Notes under the pieces: generated by a model | What the model was told of the DNA's origin: nothing | Seen by the model: only the letters and a program-made list of their open reading frames with translations | Database searches by the model: none | NCBI GenBank assembly: GCA_949284065.1 | Contig: CASDUO010000018.1 | Span: 1 to 48,106, forward strand | Origin: an uncultured Bacillota bacterium | Lineage (GTDB): Bacteria; Bacillota; Clostridia; Peptostreptococcales; Anaerovoracaceae | Reading direction: 5' to 3' | DNA: 48,106 nucleotides | Made by a program: the position numbers and the translations under genes | Part shown: piece after piece, positions 8,655 to 18,623 of the stretch | How positions within the stretch are numbered: the stretch's first letter is position 1 | Layout of the letters: the number at the start of each line of letters is the position of its first letter

Positions 8655-9431
8655 ATGGAAGAAAATCGTCCTGCGACAGCCGGAGCAACAGAGAGCATGG
8701 ATACAAAGGTAAAAGAAGAATATAAGAGAGAGGAAAAACTCATAGGGACAGATGGTATAGAGAAGCTCAGGAATTCGTCTGTTCTGGTGCTGGGCGCCGG
8801 CGGTGTAGGATCATATGTCATCGAAGCTTTGGCAAGAGCCGGAGTAGGCAGGATAGATGTGCTCGACAGAGACGTAGTGGACAGATCCAATATAAACAGA
8901 CAGCTCATAGCCCTCAACAGCACTGTAGGCAGGAAAAAGGTCGATGTAGTGAGGGAAAGGTTGATGGATATAGATCCGGACATACGTTGTGATACCTTTT
9001 GTCTGACTTTCTCACAGGATTGCGGAGAGCCTGATTTTTCCCGCTATGATTATGTAGTGGATGCTGTGGATTCAGTGGGGGCGAAGGTGGAGGCAGCAGT
9101 AAGGGCAGCAGAAGCCGGCATAGGGATAATATCGATAATGGGTACAGGCAATAAGATGGATCCCATGGCCTTTTCCGTCGCCGATATAAACGACACCAAA
9201 GTGTGTCCCCTGGCAAGGGCAGTGCGGAGGAAGCTGCGTGATACGGCGGTAAAGGATCTTACGGTAGTGTATTCTGAAGAAGAACCGGTGAGGGAAGGAG
9301 ATCGAACACCTTCGAGCATTTCCTTCGTTCCTTCTGCGGCAGGGCTGCTGGCAGCGTCCTGCGTGATAAAAGGATTGTTAGAGTACGGATCAGGCGGGAA
9401 CAAACATAATAGGATCATTGATGAGAAATGA
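8655..9431 (+). CDS. tcdA: tRNA threonylcarbamoyladenosine dehydratase (TcdA/CsdL)
   Basis: TcdA cyclises t6A37 of ANN-decoding tRNAs to ct6A using ATP. The 258-residue protein has the E1-like Rossmann motif GAGGVGSYVIEALARAGVG (about 47-65), then DRDVVDRSNINRQ and the family stretch GTGNKMDP. Another ThiF/MoeB-like role is possible, but KMDP and the short length favour TcdA. The start could be 8697 instead, since the first 14 residues look unlike the family and neither ATG has a strong ribosome site. Confidence 0.87.
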   Translation: MEENRPATAGATESMDTKVKEEYKREEKLIGTDGIEKLRNSSVLVLGAGGVGSYVIEALARAGVGRIDVLDRDVVDRSNINRQLIALNSTVGRKKVDVVRERLMDIDPDIRCDTFCLTFSQDCGEPDFSRYDYVVDAVDSVGAKVEAAVRAAEAGIGIISIMGTGNKMDPMAFSVADINDTKVCPLARAVRRKLRDTAVKDLTVVYSEEEPVREGDRTPSSISFVPSAAGLLAASCVIKGLLEYGSGGNKHNRIIDEK

Positions 9432-9440
9432 GGTATTGAT

Positions 9441-9956
9441 ATGGCAGCAAACAAAAAGATGCTTAAGCAGATCGAACATTTTTATTCTGCAGTCATGGAG
9501 GATTACGGCGAGGTAACGAGACAGATAAAATATGATAATTCTGCAAAGAACGTGTTCAAGAGAACTGATTATGCGGGAACTTTGGATAAGCTGAAAAAGT
9601 GCAAGACTTCTGCTCTCAGGATAGACCCCGAGAGCATAATGAAGGAAGATCCCGACATAAAACTCCAGGAACTGGGGAATGCTTTCATAAAGTTGTTGGC
9701 AAGTTTCAACTATCTTTGCGATGCACAGATCGAACTGCAAGCATATTTCAAAGAAAAGGCAGAAGGGAAAAAGACTCCTTTGAAGATAGGAAGAAAGCAA
9801 TTGCGCGGAGTGAACGACGCCACTGCTAAGATGCACAAGGCCATGCGGGATTTCGACACTCATTATGCAGATTACATAGAGACGGAACCGGCGCCTGACG
9901 GGGAAGAGGATATCGAGATCGGAGATCGAGAATATAAGACATATGACGAACTGTAA
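9441..9956 (+). CDS. Hypothetical helical protein
   Basis: I do not recognise this 171-residue protein. It is largely charged and helical, without membrane segments or a signal peptide. The middle (about 60-110) has an amphipathic helix pattern (LQELGNAFIKLLASFNYLCDA) and the tail (from about 145) is very acidic. It lies 9 bases after tcdA and 15 before rmuC, with a GAGGT ribosome site, so it is probably co-transcribed with DNA- and RNA-maintenance genes. No function is inferred. Confidence 0.6.
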   Translation: MAANKKMLKQIEHFYSAVMEDYGEVTRQIKYDNSAKNVFKRTDYAGTLDKLKKCKTSALRIDPESIMKEDPDIKLQELGNAFIKLLASFNYLCDAQIELQAYFKEKAEGKKTPLKIGRKQLRGVNDATAKMHKAMRDFDTHYADYIETEPAPDGEEDIEIGDREYKTYDEL

Positions 9957-9971
9957 CAGCGGAGAAATGGA

Positions 9972-11114
9972 ATGGAGATAATAACAGCGGTTTTATTGGT
10001 AATAATAGCAGTGCTGCTGATAGTGGTGCTCACTATGACAGCGTCTGCAAGATCGGCGCAGAAAACGGCCATGGATGCGCAGGACATGAGACTTGCCGAA
10101 TTGGGCAGGCTCATGGAACGAATGGCAGCGGAGAATGAACAAAAACTGGAAAATATAAGGATCACTATGGAACGCAATATAAAATCCCTCCAGGAGGAGA
10201 ACAACTCCCGTCTGAGAGAGATGCAGAACGTAGTGGACGAAAAGCTTCAAAAGACACTTGAAGAAAGGATAAGCCAATCATTCCGTATGGTGAATGAAAG
10301 GCTCGAGCAAGTCCATAAAGGCCTTGGAGAGATGCAGAACCTGGCGGCCGGCGTAGGCGATCTGAAAAAAGTGCTTTCCAATGTGAAGACCAGAGGGGTG
10401 CTGGGGGAAATACAGTTGGGGGCAATACTGGAAGAGATACTTTCGCCGGATCAGTATGAGGAAAACACCGTGACGAAAAGCACCGGCGCCGCAAGAGTGG
10501 AATTCGCAGTCAAACTTCCCGGTGGAGAGGATCACCCCGTGTATCTTCCCATAGATGCGAAATTCCCCCTGGACAGATACGAACACCTGCTGGATGCATA
10601 TGAAGAAGGGGATAAGGCAATGGTGGATGTGGCTGTGAAAGAACTGAGAGACGGGATCAGAAAATCGGCGAAGGACATAAGCGAAAAGTATCTGGAGCCT
10701 CCCTATACCACTGATTTTGCCATCATGTTCCTTCCCGTAGAAGGCCTTTATTCCGAAGTGGTACGGATGGGTCTCGTGGAAGAACTGCAGAAGACATACA
10801 AGATCAACGTGGCGGGGCCGACTACGATGGCGGCTCTGCTCAACAGCCTTCAGATGGGATTCAGAACGTTGGCCATAAAGGAACACTCAAATAAGATATG
10901 GGGAGTCCTGGAAGGAGTGAGAGCGGAGTTCGAAAATTTCGAAGATGCCATCCAGAAAACCCAAAACAGGATAAAACAGGCCGGAGATGAACTGGAAAAA
11001 CTGGTGGGAACCAGGACGAGGGCCATAAACAGAAAGTTGAAGGGCCTGGAGTCAGTGGAGAAGCTGCCGGAGAGACAGGTGCCGGCTGAAGATGTTTTTG
11101 GATTGGAAGAATAG
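9972..11114 (+). CDS. rmuC: DNA recombination protein RmuC
   Basis: RmuC proteins suppress rearrangements at inverted repeats and have a predicted nuclease fold. The 380-residue product has an N-terminal membrane helix (about 3-22), a coiled coil (about 35-110) and the RmuC core, including GVLGEIQLGAILEEIL, PIDAKFPLDRYEHLL and DFAIMFLPVEGLY. The length is near the small end of the family. Confidence 0.9.
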   Translation: MEIITAVLLVIIAVLLIVVLTMTASARSAQKTAMDAQDMRLAELGRLMERMAAENEQKLENIRITMERNIKSLQEENNSRLREMQNVVDEKLQKTLEERISQSFRMVNERLEQVHKGLGEMQNLAAGVGDLKKVLSNVKTRGVLGEIQLGAILEEILSPDQYEENTVTKSTGAARVEFAVKLPGGEDHPVYLPIDAKFPLDRYEHLLDAYEEGDKAMVDVAVKELRDGIRKSAKDISEKYLEPPYTTDFAIMFLPVEGLYSEVVRMGLVEELQKTYKINVAGPTTMAALLNSLQMGFRTLAIKEHSNKIWGVLEGVRAEFENFEDAIQKTQNRIKQAGDELEKLVGTRTRAINRKLKGLESVEKLPERQVPAEDVFGLEE

Positions 11115-11123
11115 GAAGTCGTA

Positions 11124-11828
11124 ATGAGCATATTCGCTGTAGGGGATCTGCATCTGTCATTATCGGAAAATGTGGATAAACCCATGGATAAATACGGACC
11201 AAGGTGGGAAGATCATGCGGAAAGGCTGAAGGAGAGCTGGTGCGATACAGTGGATGAGGACGATGCAGTCATAATCGCGGGAGATATTTCCTGGGGGCTG
11301 AAATTCAACGAGGCCGTTCCGGACCTGGACTTCATATCAGAGCTTCCGGGGAAGAAAGTACTCATAAAAGGCAATCATGACCTTTGGTGGAACAGTATAA
11401 CCAGACTGAACAGCCTTTATGACGACATGACTTTTCTTCAGAATACATGTTTCAGATACGGAGACCACTGCATATGCGGCAGCAGAGGGTGGCTCTGTCC
11501 CGGCAATGAAGGCTTTACCGCCGCAGACAGGAAGATATATGACAGAGAGCTGTTGCGCTGCGAACGATCCCTTCAGGCGGCCAGAGAGGAAGGAGCGGAA
11601 AAAATAATATTCGCCATACATTTTCCTCCCACTAACGACAAGCTCCAGACTTCCGGATTCACAGATCTTTTCACAGAATATAAGGTGGATACGGTGGTAT
11701 ACGGACATCTTCACGGGGAAGAGGCATATGGGAACGGATTCATGGGTTATCTGAACAATGTGGAATATAAGCTGGTTTCACTTGACTATCTGAACTGCCG
11801 GCCGGCCTTGATAAAGGATGACAGGTAG
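11124..11828 (+). CDS. Calcineurin-like metallophosphoesterase
   Basis: A 234-residue protein with the metallophosphoesterase motif set: VGDLHLS (usually GDxH), GDISWGL, KGNHDLWW (GNHD), IFAIHFPP and VYGHLHGE (GHxH). All metal ligands are present. Substrate is unknown. It belongs to the group of predicted phosphoesterases found as single genes in many Firmicutes. It sits in the same direction as rmuC, 9 bases away. Confidence 0.85.
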   Translation: MSIFAVGDLHLSLSENVDKPMDKYGPRWEDHAERLKESWCDTVDEDDAVIIAGDISWGLKFNEAVPDLDFISELPGKKVLIKGNHDLWWNSITRLNSLYDDMTFLQNTCFRYGDHCICGSRGWLCPGNEGFTAADRKIYDRELLRCERSLQAAREEGAEKIIFAIHFPPTNDKLQTSGFTDLFTEYKVDTVVYGHLHGEEAYGNGFMGYLNNVEYKLVSLDYLNCRPALIKDDR

Positions 11829-11876
11829 AGATCGGGTATATGTGGAAATGACGGACAGGGGGATGTGAGATATATC

Positions 11877-13043
11877 ATGAAAGAAATCAAAAGAGCAGTG
11901 CTCATAGTTTTGGACAGCTTGGGTATCGGGGCGCTTCCCGATGCAGATGGATTCGGAGATGCAGGTGCGGATACATTCGGACATATATCGGAGACCGTAA
12001 AGGATCTGGATATAAAGAACATGCAGAGCCTGGGGTTTTGCAACATCTATGGCGTTGCAGGCGGGCGTCTGGGAATAAAATACCCAAAAGGGACCTTTTG
12101 CCGTCTCGGGGAGAAGTCCGCAGGCAAGGACACTACCGTGGGCCATTGGGAAATAGCAGGTCTCATCAGCAAGATACCGTTCAAAACATATCCGGAGGGG
12201 TTCCCGGCTGAATTCATTGCGGCTTTTGAAAAAAAAATAGGAAGGAAGGTCATAGGGAATCACCCGGCTTCAGGCACGGCCATAATAGAAGAACTGGGCC
12301 ATATCCATGAAAGCACGGGAAGTCCCATAGTATACACCTCTGCCGACAGCGTCTTTCAGATCGCAGTCAACACGGACGTCATACCCCTTGAGGAACTGTA
12401 TGATATGTGTGCCACGGCGCGAAAGATGCTGGTGGGGGACTGGGCCTGCGGCAGAGTCATAGCAAGGCCTTACGTGAAGGAAGGCGGAAAAAGGATAAGG
12501 ACAGCAGACAGAAAAGACTATTCCGTCTCTCCGCCGGAAGATACGGTTTTAGATAAACTGGAAGCCGCAGGCAAAAGGGTCCATGCCATAGGGAAGATAA
12601 ACGATATATTCAACGGTAAAGGCATAACCACGTCGGTCCATACTGTGAGCAATGAGGACGGAGTTGATAAGACCATCGAAGCGTTGGAAACGGACTTTTC
12701 CGGTCTCATATTCACCAACCTGGTAGATTTCGATGCAAAGTACGGACACAGGAGGGATCCGCTGGGGTATGGGAGAGCCATAGAAGCTTTCGATAAAAGG
12801 ATCCCGGATATAATGGAAGCCATGAGTGAGGACGATATACTGATACTCACTGCCGATCACGGCAACGATCCTACTTTTACGGGAACAGATCATACCAGGG
12901 AGTATGTGCCGCTAGTGATGTGGGGCGAGAGGATAGAGAAAGGCAACGATCTGGGGACGAGAGACAGCTTCGCAGATATAGGTGCTACTTTGGCGGAGGT
13001 CCTGGGATGTGAACCGCCTCCCTGCGGAAAGAGCATGCTTTGA
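11877..13043 (+). CDS. deoB: Phosphopentomutase
   Basis: DeoB interconverts ribose- or deoxyribose-1-phosphate and the 5-phosphate in nucleoside catabolism. The 388-residue protein has the alkaline-phosphatase-fold signatures: LIVLDSLGIGALPDA, AGKDTTVGHWE (catalytic Thr in the DTTVGHWE block), TSADSVFQIA and LTADHGNDPTF. Start chosen at MKEIKRAVLIV with GGGGG upstream; a GTG 12 bases earlier lies inside the ribosome site. The next gene encodes the matching nucleoside phosphorylase. Confidence 0.95.
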   Translation: MKEIKRAVLIVLDSLGIGALPDADGFGDAGADTFGHISETVKDLDIKNMQSLGFCNIYGVAGGRLGIKYPKGTFCRLGEKSAGKDTTVGHWEIAGLISKIPFKTYPEGFPAEFIAAFEKKIGRKVIGNHPASGTAIIEELGHIHESTGSPIVYTSADSVFQIAVNTDVIPLEELYDMCATARKMLVGDWACGRVIARPYVKEGGKRIRTADRKDYSVSPPEDTVLDKLEAAGKRVHAIGKINDIFNGKGITTSVHTVSNEDGVDKTIEALETDFSGLIFTNLVDFDAKYGHRRDPLGYGRAIEAFDKRIPDIMEAMSEDDILILTADHGNDPTFTGTDHTREYVPLVMWGERIEKGNDLGTRDSFADIGATLAEVLGCEPPPCGKSML

Positions 13044-13068
13044 TCATGGAAATGAAGAGAGGCAGTAT

Positions 13069-14406
13069 ATGAACGGGATAGATATCATAAAAAAGAAAAG
13101 AGACGGAAAAAGGCTATCGAAAGAAGAAATAGATTTTTTTATATGCGAAATGACCCGGGGAACTATAGCCGATTATCAGATCGCAGCATTTTTGATGGCT
13201 GTATATCTCAACGACATAGATGAAGAGGAGACTTTTTTACTGACCGATGCTATGAAAAGATCCGGCGAAATCATAGATCTTTCCGGGATAGAGGGCATAA
13301 AGGTCGACAAGCACAGCACCGGCGGGGTCGGGGACAAGACCACGCTGATAGCGGGCCCTATAGCGGCAGCCTGCGGGGTGCCTGTTCCTAAAATGAGCGG
13401 AAGGGGACTGGGCATGACGGGAGGAACGGTGGATAAGCTGGAAAGCATACCTGGATTCAAAGTATCCCTCACGATGGAAGAGTTCGAGGACCGGGTCAAT
13501 GAGACAGGGATAGCAATAACGGGCCAGACCGCTCAGGTGGCAAAAGCCGATAAAATACTGTACGCCCTCCGTGACGTGACGGGAACAGTCGAAAATACAG
13601 GCCTTATAGCCTCCAGCATAATGAGCAAAAAACTGGCAAGCGGCAGTGATGCCATCGTTCTCGATGTGAAATGCGGATGCGGAGCCTTTATGAAGAGTGA
13701 AGAAGAGGCCGGAAGGCTGGCAGAGGCCATGGTAAAGATAGGAAAATGCGCCGGGAAAAGGATGATAGCTCTGATAACCGATATGGAACAGCCTCTGGGA
13801 AGGGCCGTCGGAAACAGTCTGGAAGTGGCAGAGGCCATAGAAACACTGAAAGGCCATGGTCCCGGCGATATAACAGAACTGTCGGTTACTTTGGCAGGGG
13901 CTATGATAGCGGCAGGAGGAAAGGCAGAGACTCATCAGGAAGGGATATACAAGGCGGAAAAGGCCGTAGAGAACGGGAAAGCCCTGGAAAAAATGAGAGA
14001 ACTCATCGAGGGCCAAAAGGGGGATCCGGCTGTCATATATGACAGCGGCGTGTTCCCAAAAGCCGGCGTCGAAGAAAATATCCGCTTTACGGAAGATATG
14101 GCTGCCGGAAAGGCAGACTGTGACACATACTATGTGAACCGTCTCCATGCTGGCCTCATAGGAGAAGCGGTGAGCATGACAGGGGCAGGGAGACAGAAAA
14201 AGGAAGACGACGTGGACCTTGCCGCCGGTATCTACCTCCACAAAAAAGAAGGGGAGACGGTGAAGCTGGGTGAGATCCTGGCAACTGTATATGCCCATGA
14301 CGAAGAAAAGCTCATGAAAGGGAAAAAACTCTATATGGAGGCGGTGAAGATCGGTGGAAGACCCGTAAAAAGGCCCTTGATAATAGGCAAGGCAGGAGAT
14401 CTGTGA
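13069..14406 (+). CDS. pdp: Pyrimidine-nucleoside phosphorylase
   Basis: It splits uridine, deoxyuridine or thymidine with phosphate, giving (deoxy)ribose-1-phosphate for DeoB. The 445-residue product shows the phosphorylase II signature: KHSTGGVGDKTTLI (about 80), SGRGLGMTGGTVDKLESIPG, and the phosphate-binding KKLASGSDAIVLDVKCG. The start at 13069 has GAGAGG; an open frame extends upstream through the end of deoB but lacks family similarity. Together with deoB it forms a salvage pair. Confidence 0.93.
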   Translation: MNGIDIIKKKRDGKRLSKEEIDFFICEMTRGTIADYQIAAFLMAVYLNDIDEEETFLLTDAMKRSGEIIDLSGIEGIKVDKHSTGGVGDKTTLIAGPIAAACGVPVPKMSGRGLGMTGGTVDKLESIPGFKVSLTMEEFEDRVNETGIAITGQTAQVAKADKILYALRDVTGTVENTGLIASSIMSKKLASGSDAIVLDVKCGCGAFMKSEEEAGRLAEAMVKIGKCAGKRMIALITDMEQPLGRAVGNSLEVAEAIETLKGHGPGDITELSVTLAGAMIAAGGKAETHQEGIYKAEKAVENGKALEKMRELIEGQKGDPAVIYDSGVFPKAGVEENIRFTEDMAAGKADCDTYYVNRLHAGLIGEAVSMTGAGRQKKEDDVDLAAGIYLHKKEGETVKLGEILATVYAHDEEKLMKGKKLYMEAVKIGGRPVKRPLIIGKAGDL

Positions 14407-14450
14407 GATGGGACACGGTGTATATATGGTTCAGGATACTTTCTTGGACT

Positions 14451-14479
14451 TCCACAGGACAGGCACCCTGTGGTATAAT
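14451..14479 (+). promoter_or_regulatory. Probable promoter of the dnaE cluster, inside an inverted repeat
   Basis: TCCACA (14451-14456), 17-base spacer, TATAAT (14474-14479), with a TGG extension before the -10. A perfect inverted repeat CCACAGG (14452-14458) / CCTGTGG (14467-14473) fills the -35 and spacer, so the site may be an operator. It could also act as the end of the pdp transcript, though there is no U-tract. Confidence 0.5.
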
Positions 14480-14510
14480 CATGCCGTGAAAAGGTCGAAA
14501 GGAACATGAA

Positions 14511-14756
14511 ATGGGAAAAACGCTTTTAGGTAAGATAATATATTTTTGGATATTCGTCATGGGCTTCATGTTCATGGGGAACATGATGGGGTTCATGGAA
14601 ACCACGAAGGATTTCATAGCTTTAGTAGCTGTGGCTTTTTTCATATATTGGGGGTTCGCCTTCATCAAGTATCATCTGGATAAGAAAAAAGAAGCTTCAG
14701 ATGCTGAAGCCGCAGTTAGATCTGCCGGAAAGGACAACATCAGAAGGAAACGCTGA
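14511..14756 (+). CDS. Small membrane protein, unknown
   Basis: An 81-residue protein with two hydrophobic segments (about 7-25, rich in Met and Phe; about 32-52) and a charged C-terminal tail (from KYHLDKKKEASD). I do not recognise the family. It is the first gene after the promoter at 14451-14479 and precedes the Cys-rich protein and dnaE. Confidence 0.55.
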   Translation: MGKTLLGKIIYFWIFVMGFMFMGNMMGFMETTKDFIALVAVAFFIYWGFAFIKYHLDKKKEASDAEAAVRSAGKDNIRRKR

Positions 14757-14778
14757 GCTGCAGGAAGGAAATACATAT

Positions 14779-15072
14779 ATGAGCGAAGACAGATTCAAAT
14801 TTTTCCAGAACAAACAATGTGAATATTTTCCCTGCCACAAGGGAATAAAAGCAGAAGAGTTCAACTGCCTCTTCTGTTTTTGTCCTCTCTACCCCTTGGG
14901 GGAAAAGTGCGGAGGGAATTTCAAGTATATAGAAAACGATGTGAAAGACTGCTCAGGCTGCACATTGCCTCACAGGCCGGGCGCATATGAGTTCGTGTGC
15001 AGCAAGTGGGATGAAATAAAAGAACTGGCTGCTGCAAACAGGAAAGATCCAGAGGAAAACAAGGATAAATAA
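14779..15072 (+). CDS. Cysteine-rich small-domain protein
   Basis: A 97-residue protein with ten Cys, in the pattern CEYFPCHKG, FNCLFCFCPLYPLGEKCGG, then DCSGCTLPH and FVCSKW. This matches the short cysteine-rich domain (PF04071 type) found alone in many anaerobes; a metal or Fe-S site is likely but its role is not known. The start at 14779 has AGGAAGGAA upstream. Its stop overlaps the dnaE ATG by one base, so the two are probably translationally coupled. Confidence 0.75.
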   Translation: MSEDRFKFFQNKQCEYFPCHKGIKAEEFNCLFCFCPLYPLGEKCGGNFKYIENDVKDCSGCTLPHRPGAYEFVCSKWDEIKELAAANRKDPEENKDK

Positions 15073-18000
15073 TGAGTTTCACACATTTACATCTCCATAC
15101 AGAGTATTCCCTTTTAGACGGCTTTTCTCAGATAAAAAAGGTGGTCTCCAAGGCGAAAGAGTTGGGAATGGACTCTTTGGCCGTAACTGATCACGGAGTC
15201 ATGTTCGGGGTCGTCGATTTCTATAAAGAGTGTAAAAAAGAAGGTATAAAGCCTATTTTAGGCTGTGAAGTATATGTGGCTACAAGGACGAGATCCGACC
15301 GGGACAGAGAAGTGGACCGCAATCAGTATCACTTGGTACTGCTGGCCGAAAACAGTGAAGGATATCATAATCTTATCAAAATCGTTTCTCTCGGATATAC
15401 GGAAGGCTTTTACTATAAGCCCAGAGTCGATACGGATGTGCTGCGAAAGCACAGCCGGGGCATAATATGTCTTTCGGGGTGCATAGCAGGACAGGTGGCA
15501 CAGGAGCTTCACAGGGGTGATTATGAAGAAGCCAGGAGAGTCGCACTGGAGTACAGGGATATATTCGGCAAAGATAACTACTATCTGGAAATACAGGACC
15601 AGGGATTGGAGGACCAAGCCAGGATAAACCCGGAGCTCATAAGACTGAGCAGGGAAACGGGTATACCTCTCGCAGCCACCAACGACGTGCACTATGTGGA
15701 GCGCAGGGATGCCGACGATCATGATATCCTCTTGTGCATACAGACTGCGACGACTTTGGATGAGCCGGACAGGATGAGGTTCCCCAACGATCAGTTCTAT
15801 CTGAAAAGCGAAGAGGAGATGCGCAGGATCTTTGCAGCTGCTCCCGAGGCTTGCGACAATACGGCAAAGATAGCCGAAAGATGCAGTTTCGATTTCGATT
15901 TTCACAACCTCCATCTCCCCGAATACGACGTTCCCCAAGGAGAAACAAAAGAGGGCTATCTCAGAAAATTGTGCTTCAACGGACTCAGGGAGCGTTATCC
16001 CGAAGATGGAGACAAAGATACTCCTAAAGGGCGTGAGCTGAAAGAGAGATTGGAATATGAGCTTTCGACCATAGAGGACATGGGCTATGTCGAATATTTT
16101 CTCATAGTCTGGGATTTCATAAACTATGCGAAGCAAAACGGGATAGTGGTAGGGCCGGGAAGAGGCAGCGCCGCCGGAAGCCTGGTAGCTTATTGTCTCA
16201 GGATCACAGATATAGACCCTATAAAATATAATCTCATATTCGAAAGATTTTTGAATCCAGAAAGAGTCAGCATGCCGGATATCGACATAGATTTCTGCTA
16301 TGAGAGAAGGCAGGAAGTCATCGACTATGTGGTGGAGAAATACGGTAAGGAGAAAGTGGCCCAGATAATCACGTTCGGCACAATGAAAGCGAAGGCGGCG
16401 ATAAAGGATGTGGGACGTGTGATGGGTGTTTCCTATGGTGATACCGACGCCATAGCCAAGGCCATACCCAACAGGCTCAATATAACTATAAAACAGGCGC
16501 TGGAAATAAACGATGAGCTCAGGGAAAAATACGAGAACGACGATACCGTAAGGAGGATACTGGATATTTCCATGGCCATAGAAGGCATGCCGAGACATTC
16601 CTCGACTCACGCGGCCGGAGTGGTCATATCCAAAAAGGATATCGATGAATATGTGCCTCTCATAGTTGCCGACAAGGGTATCTCCACTCAGTTCACCATG
16701 ACTACGATAGAGGAACTGGGGCTCCTGAAAATGGATTTTCTCGGCCTCAGGAACCTGACTGTCATAAGGGATGCCCTCGAGATGATAGAGAAAGAGCATG
16801 GTGTGAAAGTGGATTTGGAAAACATGGATTACGATGATCCGAAAGTGTATGAAATGATCTCCAAGGGAAACACTCAGGGAGTATTCCAGCTTGAAAGCGC
16901 AGGTATGACTTCGTTCATGACAAGTCTGAAGCCGGACTGCTTTGAAGATATAGTGGCGGGGATATCTCTTTACAGACCGGGTCCTATGGCTTCCATACCC
17001 ACATATATAAAGAACAAGAAAGATCCGGACTCCATCGAGTACATAGACAGATCGTTAGAACCCATACTTTCCGTCACATATGGCTGTATGGTCTATCAGG
17101 AGCAGGTCATGCAGATCGTGAGAGATCTGGCCGGTTACAGCTACGGCCGTTCAGATCTTGTGAGACGTGCTATGAGCAAGAAAAAAAAGGAACAGATGAT
17201 GGAGGAGCGGGAGTATTTTATTTACGGAAAAAAGGACGAAGACGGAAATATAGAGATCCCCGGAGCCGTGAGGAACGGAGTGCCTGAGGAGGCAGCGAAG
17301 AGGATATATGATCAGATGATAAGCTTTGCAGAGTATGCCTTCAATAAATCACATGCCGCGGCCTATGCCGTCATAGGCTATGAGACTGCATATCTCAAGG
17401 TGCATTATCCTGCTGAATTCATGGCAGCCCTGTTGACGAGCGTCATGGGGGATCCGGCTCAGACATACAAATACATCAAGAACTGCAATGAAATGGGCAT
17501 AGAGGTGTTGCCGCCTGACGTGAAGGAGAGCGTGGGCAGATTCACCGTGGTGGACGGAAAGATAAGGTTCGGTCTTTCTGCTATCAAGAACGTAGGGGAA
17601 AAAGTGGTGGAGGCCATAATAGAAGCCAGGGAAAGATCCGTGCCCAAAGACATATCGTCCTTCATAAACGGACTGGATATCATGAAGGTGAATAAAAAAT
17701 CCATAGAAAGCCTTATCAGGGCCGGCGCCTTGGATTCCATAGAGCCAAATAGAGCAGCTCTTTTAGGCGTCTGCGACAGACTGATCGAAGAAGCACAGCT
17801 TGCAGAGAGAAAGAACCTTCAGGGACAGTTTTCTCTTTTCGATACCAATACGGAAGAGATGGAAAAGATATCAGCTGTGGCTGATCTTCCGAAAGTGGAA
17901 AATTTCCATGAGGATGTACTCATGGAAATGGAGAAAGAATACCTTGGTGTTTATATTTCAGGACATCCCCTTGATGATTACGAGGATGTGCTGAGGGCTT

Positions 18001-18623
18001 GTTCATCAGTAAAGATCGAGGATCTCAAAGAAGCCCAGAGACTCCTTGAAAACGATGATGAAAAAAGCCGTGCCGGGCAGGCGGATATAAGAGACGGCAG
18101 CATAGTGAAGGTGGGAGGCGTCATAACGGGGAGAAAGACTCTGGTGACGAAAAAACATCAAATGATGGCTTTCGTGGACATGGAAGATGTTACAGGCAGT
18201 TTAGAGGTCATAGTGTTCCCTTCAGTCTATGAAAGATACTCTTCATTGACGGAAGAAGGGAAAATAGTGATGATACGGGGGCGGGTGGATCTCAAGGAGG
18301 ATGAGACGCCGAAGATCCTCGCGGAGAGCATCGAAGATCTGAAAGAGATCAAAAACAGTGGGAAAACAGGAGAAAGAGAAACTCTTCCCTGCATACACAT
18401 ACCTGAAACCATGGATGACAGGGAAACCACTGATAAAATAGCGGAGATAATGAAGGAGCACAGAGGGAACGAACCCTTGATAATAATGAGACATGACATA
18501 GAACCCAAAAAGATACAGACGTCTCCGGGAACGGGCACAGACGGTTCGCCGGAGTTCGTCGAAAAGATCAAGGCTCTTGTAGGAGAGGAAAACTATATCG
18601 GTAAAGGAGGAAAAAATGGGTGA
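15072..18623 (+). CDS. dnaE: DNA polymerase III alpha subunit, DnaE type
   Basis: The 1183-residue polymerase has an N-terminal PHP domain (HLHLHTEYSLLDG, about 5-17), the palm with GPGRGSAAGSLVAYCL and the catalytic acidic motif PDIDIDF (about 410-416), the fingers/tau-binding region, an HhH motif and a C-terminal OB domain (about 1005-1085). Length is standard for DnaE. Firmicutes use DnaE beside PolC for primer extension. It shares eight bases with the following lyase gene. Confidence 0.97.
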   Translation: MSFTHLHLHTEYSLLDGFSQIKKVVSKAKELGMDSLAVTDHGVMFGVVDFYKECKKEGIKPILGCEVYVATRTRSDRDREVDRNQYHLVLLAENSEGYHNLIKIVSLGYTEGFYYKPRVDTDVLRKHSRGIICLSGCIAGQVAQELHRGDYEEARRVALEYRDIFGKDNYYLEIQDQGLEDQARINPELIRLSRETGIPLAATNDVHYVERRDADDHDILLCIQTATTLDEPDRMRFPNDQFYLKSEEEMRRIFAAAPEACDNTAKIAERCSFDFDFHNLHLPEYDVPQGETKEGYLRKLCFNGLRERYPEDGDKDTPKGRELKERLEYELSTIEDMGYVEYFLIVWDFINYAKQNGIVVGPGRGSAAGSLVAYCLRITDIDPIKYNLIFERFLNPERVSMPDIDIDFCYERRQEVIDYVVEKYGKEKVAQIITFGTMKAKAAIKDVGRVMGVSYGDTDAIAKAIPNRLNITIKQALEINDELREKYENDDTVRRILDISMAIEGMPRHSSTHAAGVVISKKDIDEYVPLIVADKGISTQFTMTTIEELGLLKMDFLGLRNLTVIRDALEMIEKEHGVKVDLENMDYDDPKVYEMISKGNTQGVFQLESAGMTSFMTSLKPDCFEDIVAGISLYRPGPMASIPTYIKNKKDPDSIEYIDRSLEPILSVTYGCMVYQEQVMQIVRDLAGYSYGRSDLVRRAMSKKKKEQMMEEREYFIYGKKDEDGNIEIPGAVRNGVPEEAAKRIYDQMISFAEYAFNKSHAAAYAVIGYETAYLKVHYPAEFMAALLTSVMGDPAQTYKYIKNCNEMGIEVLPPDVKESVGRFTVVDGKIRFGLSAIKNVGEKVVEAIIEARERSVPKDISSFINGLDIMKVNKKSIESLIRAGALDSIEPNRAALLGVCDRLIEEAQLAERKNLQGQFSLFDTNTEEMEKISAVADLPKVENFHEDVLMEMEKEYLGVYISGHPLDDYEDVLRACSSVKIEDLKEAQRLLENDDEKSRAGQADIRDGSIVKVGGVITGRKTLVTKKHQMMAFVDMEDVTGSLEVIVFPSVYERYSSLTEEGKIVMIRGRVDLKEDETPKILAESIEDLKEIKNSGKTGERETLPCIHIPETMDDRETTDKIAEIMKEHRGNEPLIIMRHDIEPKKIQTSPGTGTDGSPEFVEKIKALVGEENYIGKGGKNG

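Noticed and set aside
15258..16799. 513-codon minus-strand frame opposite dnaE
   Set aside because: A shadow of the dnaE coding frame with no start signal.
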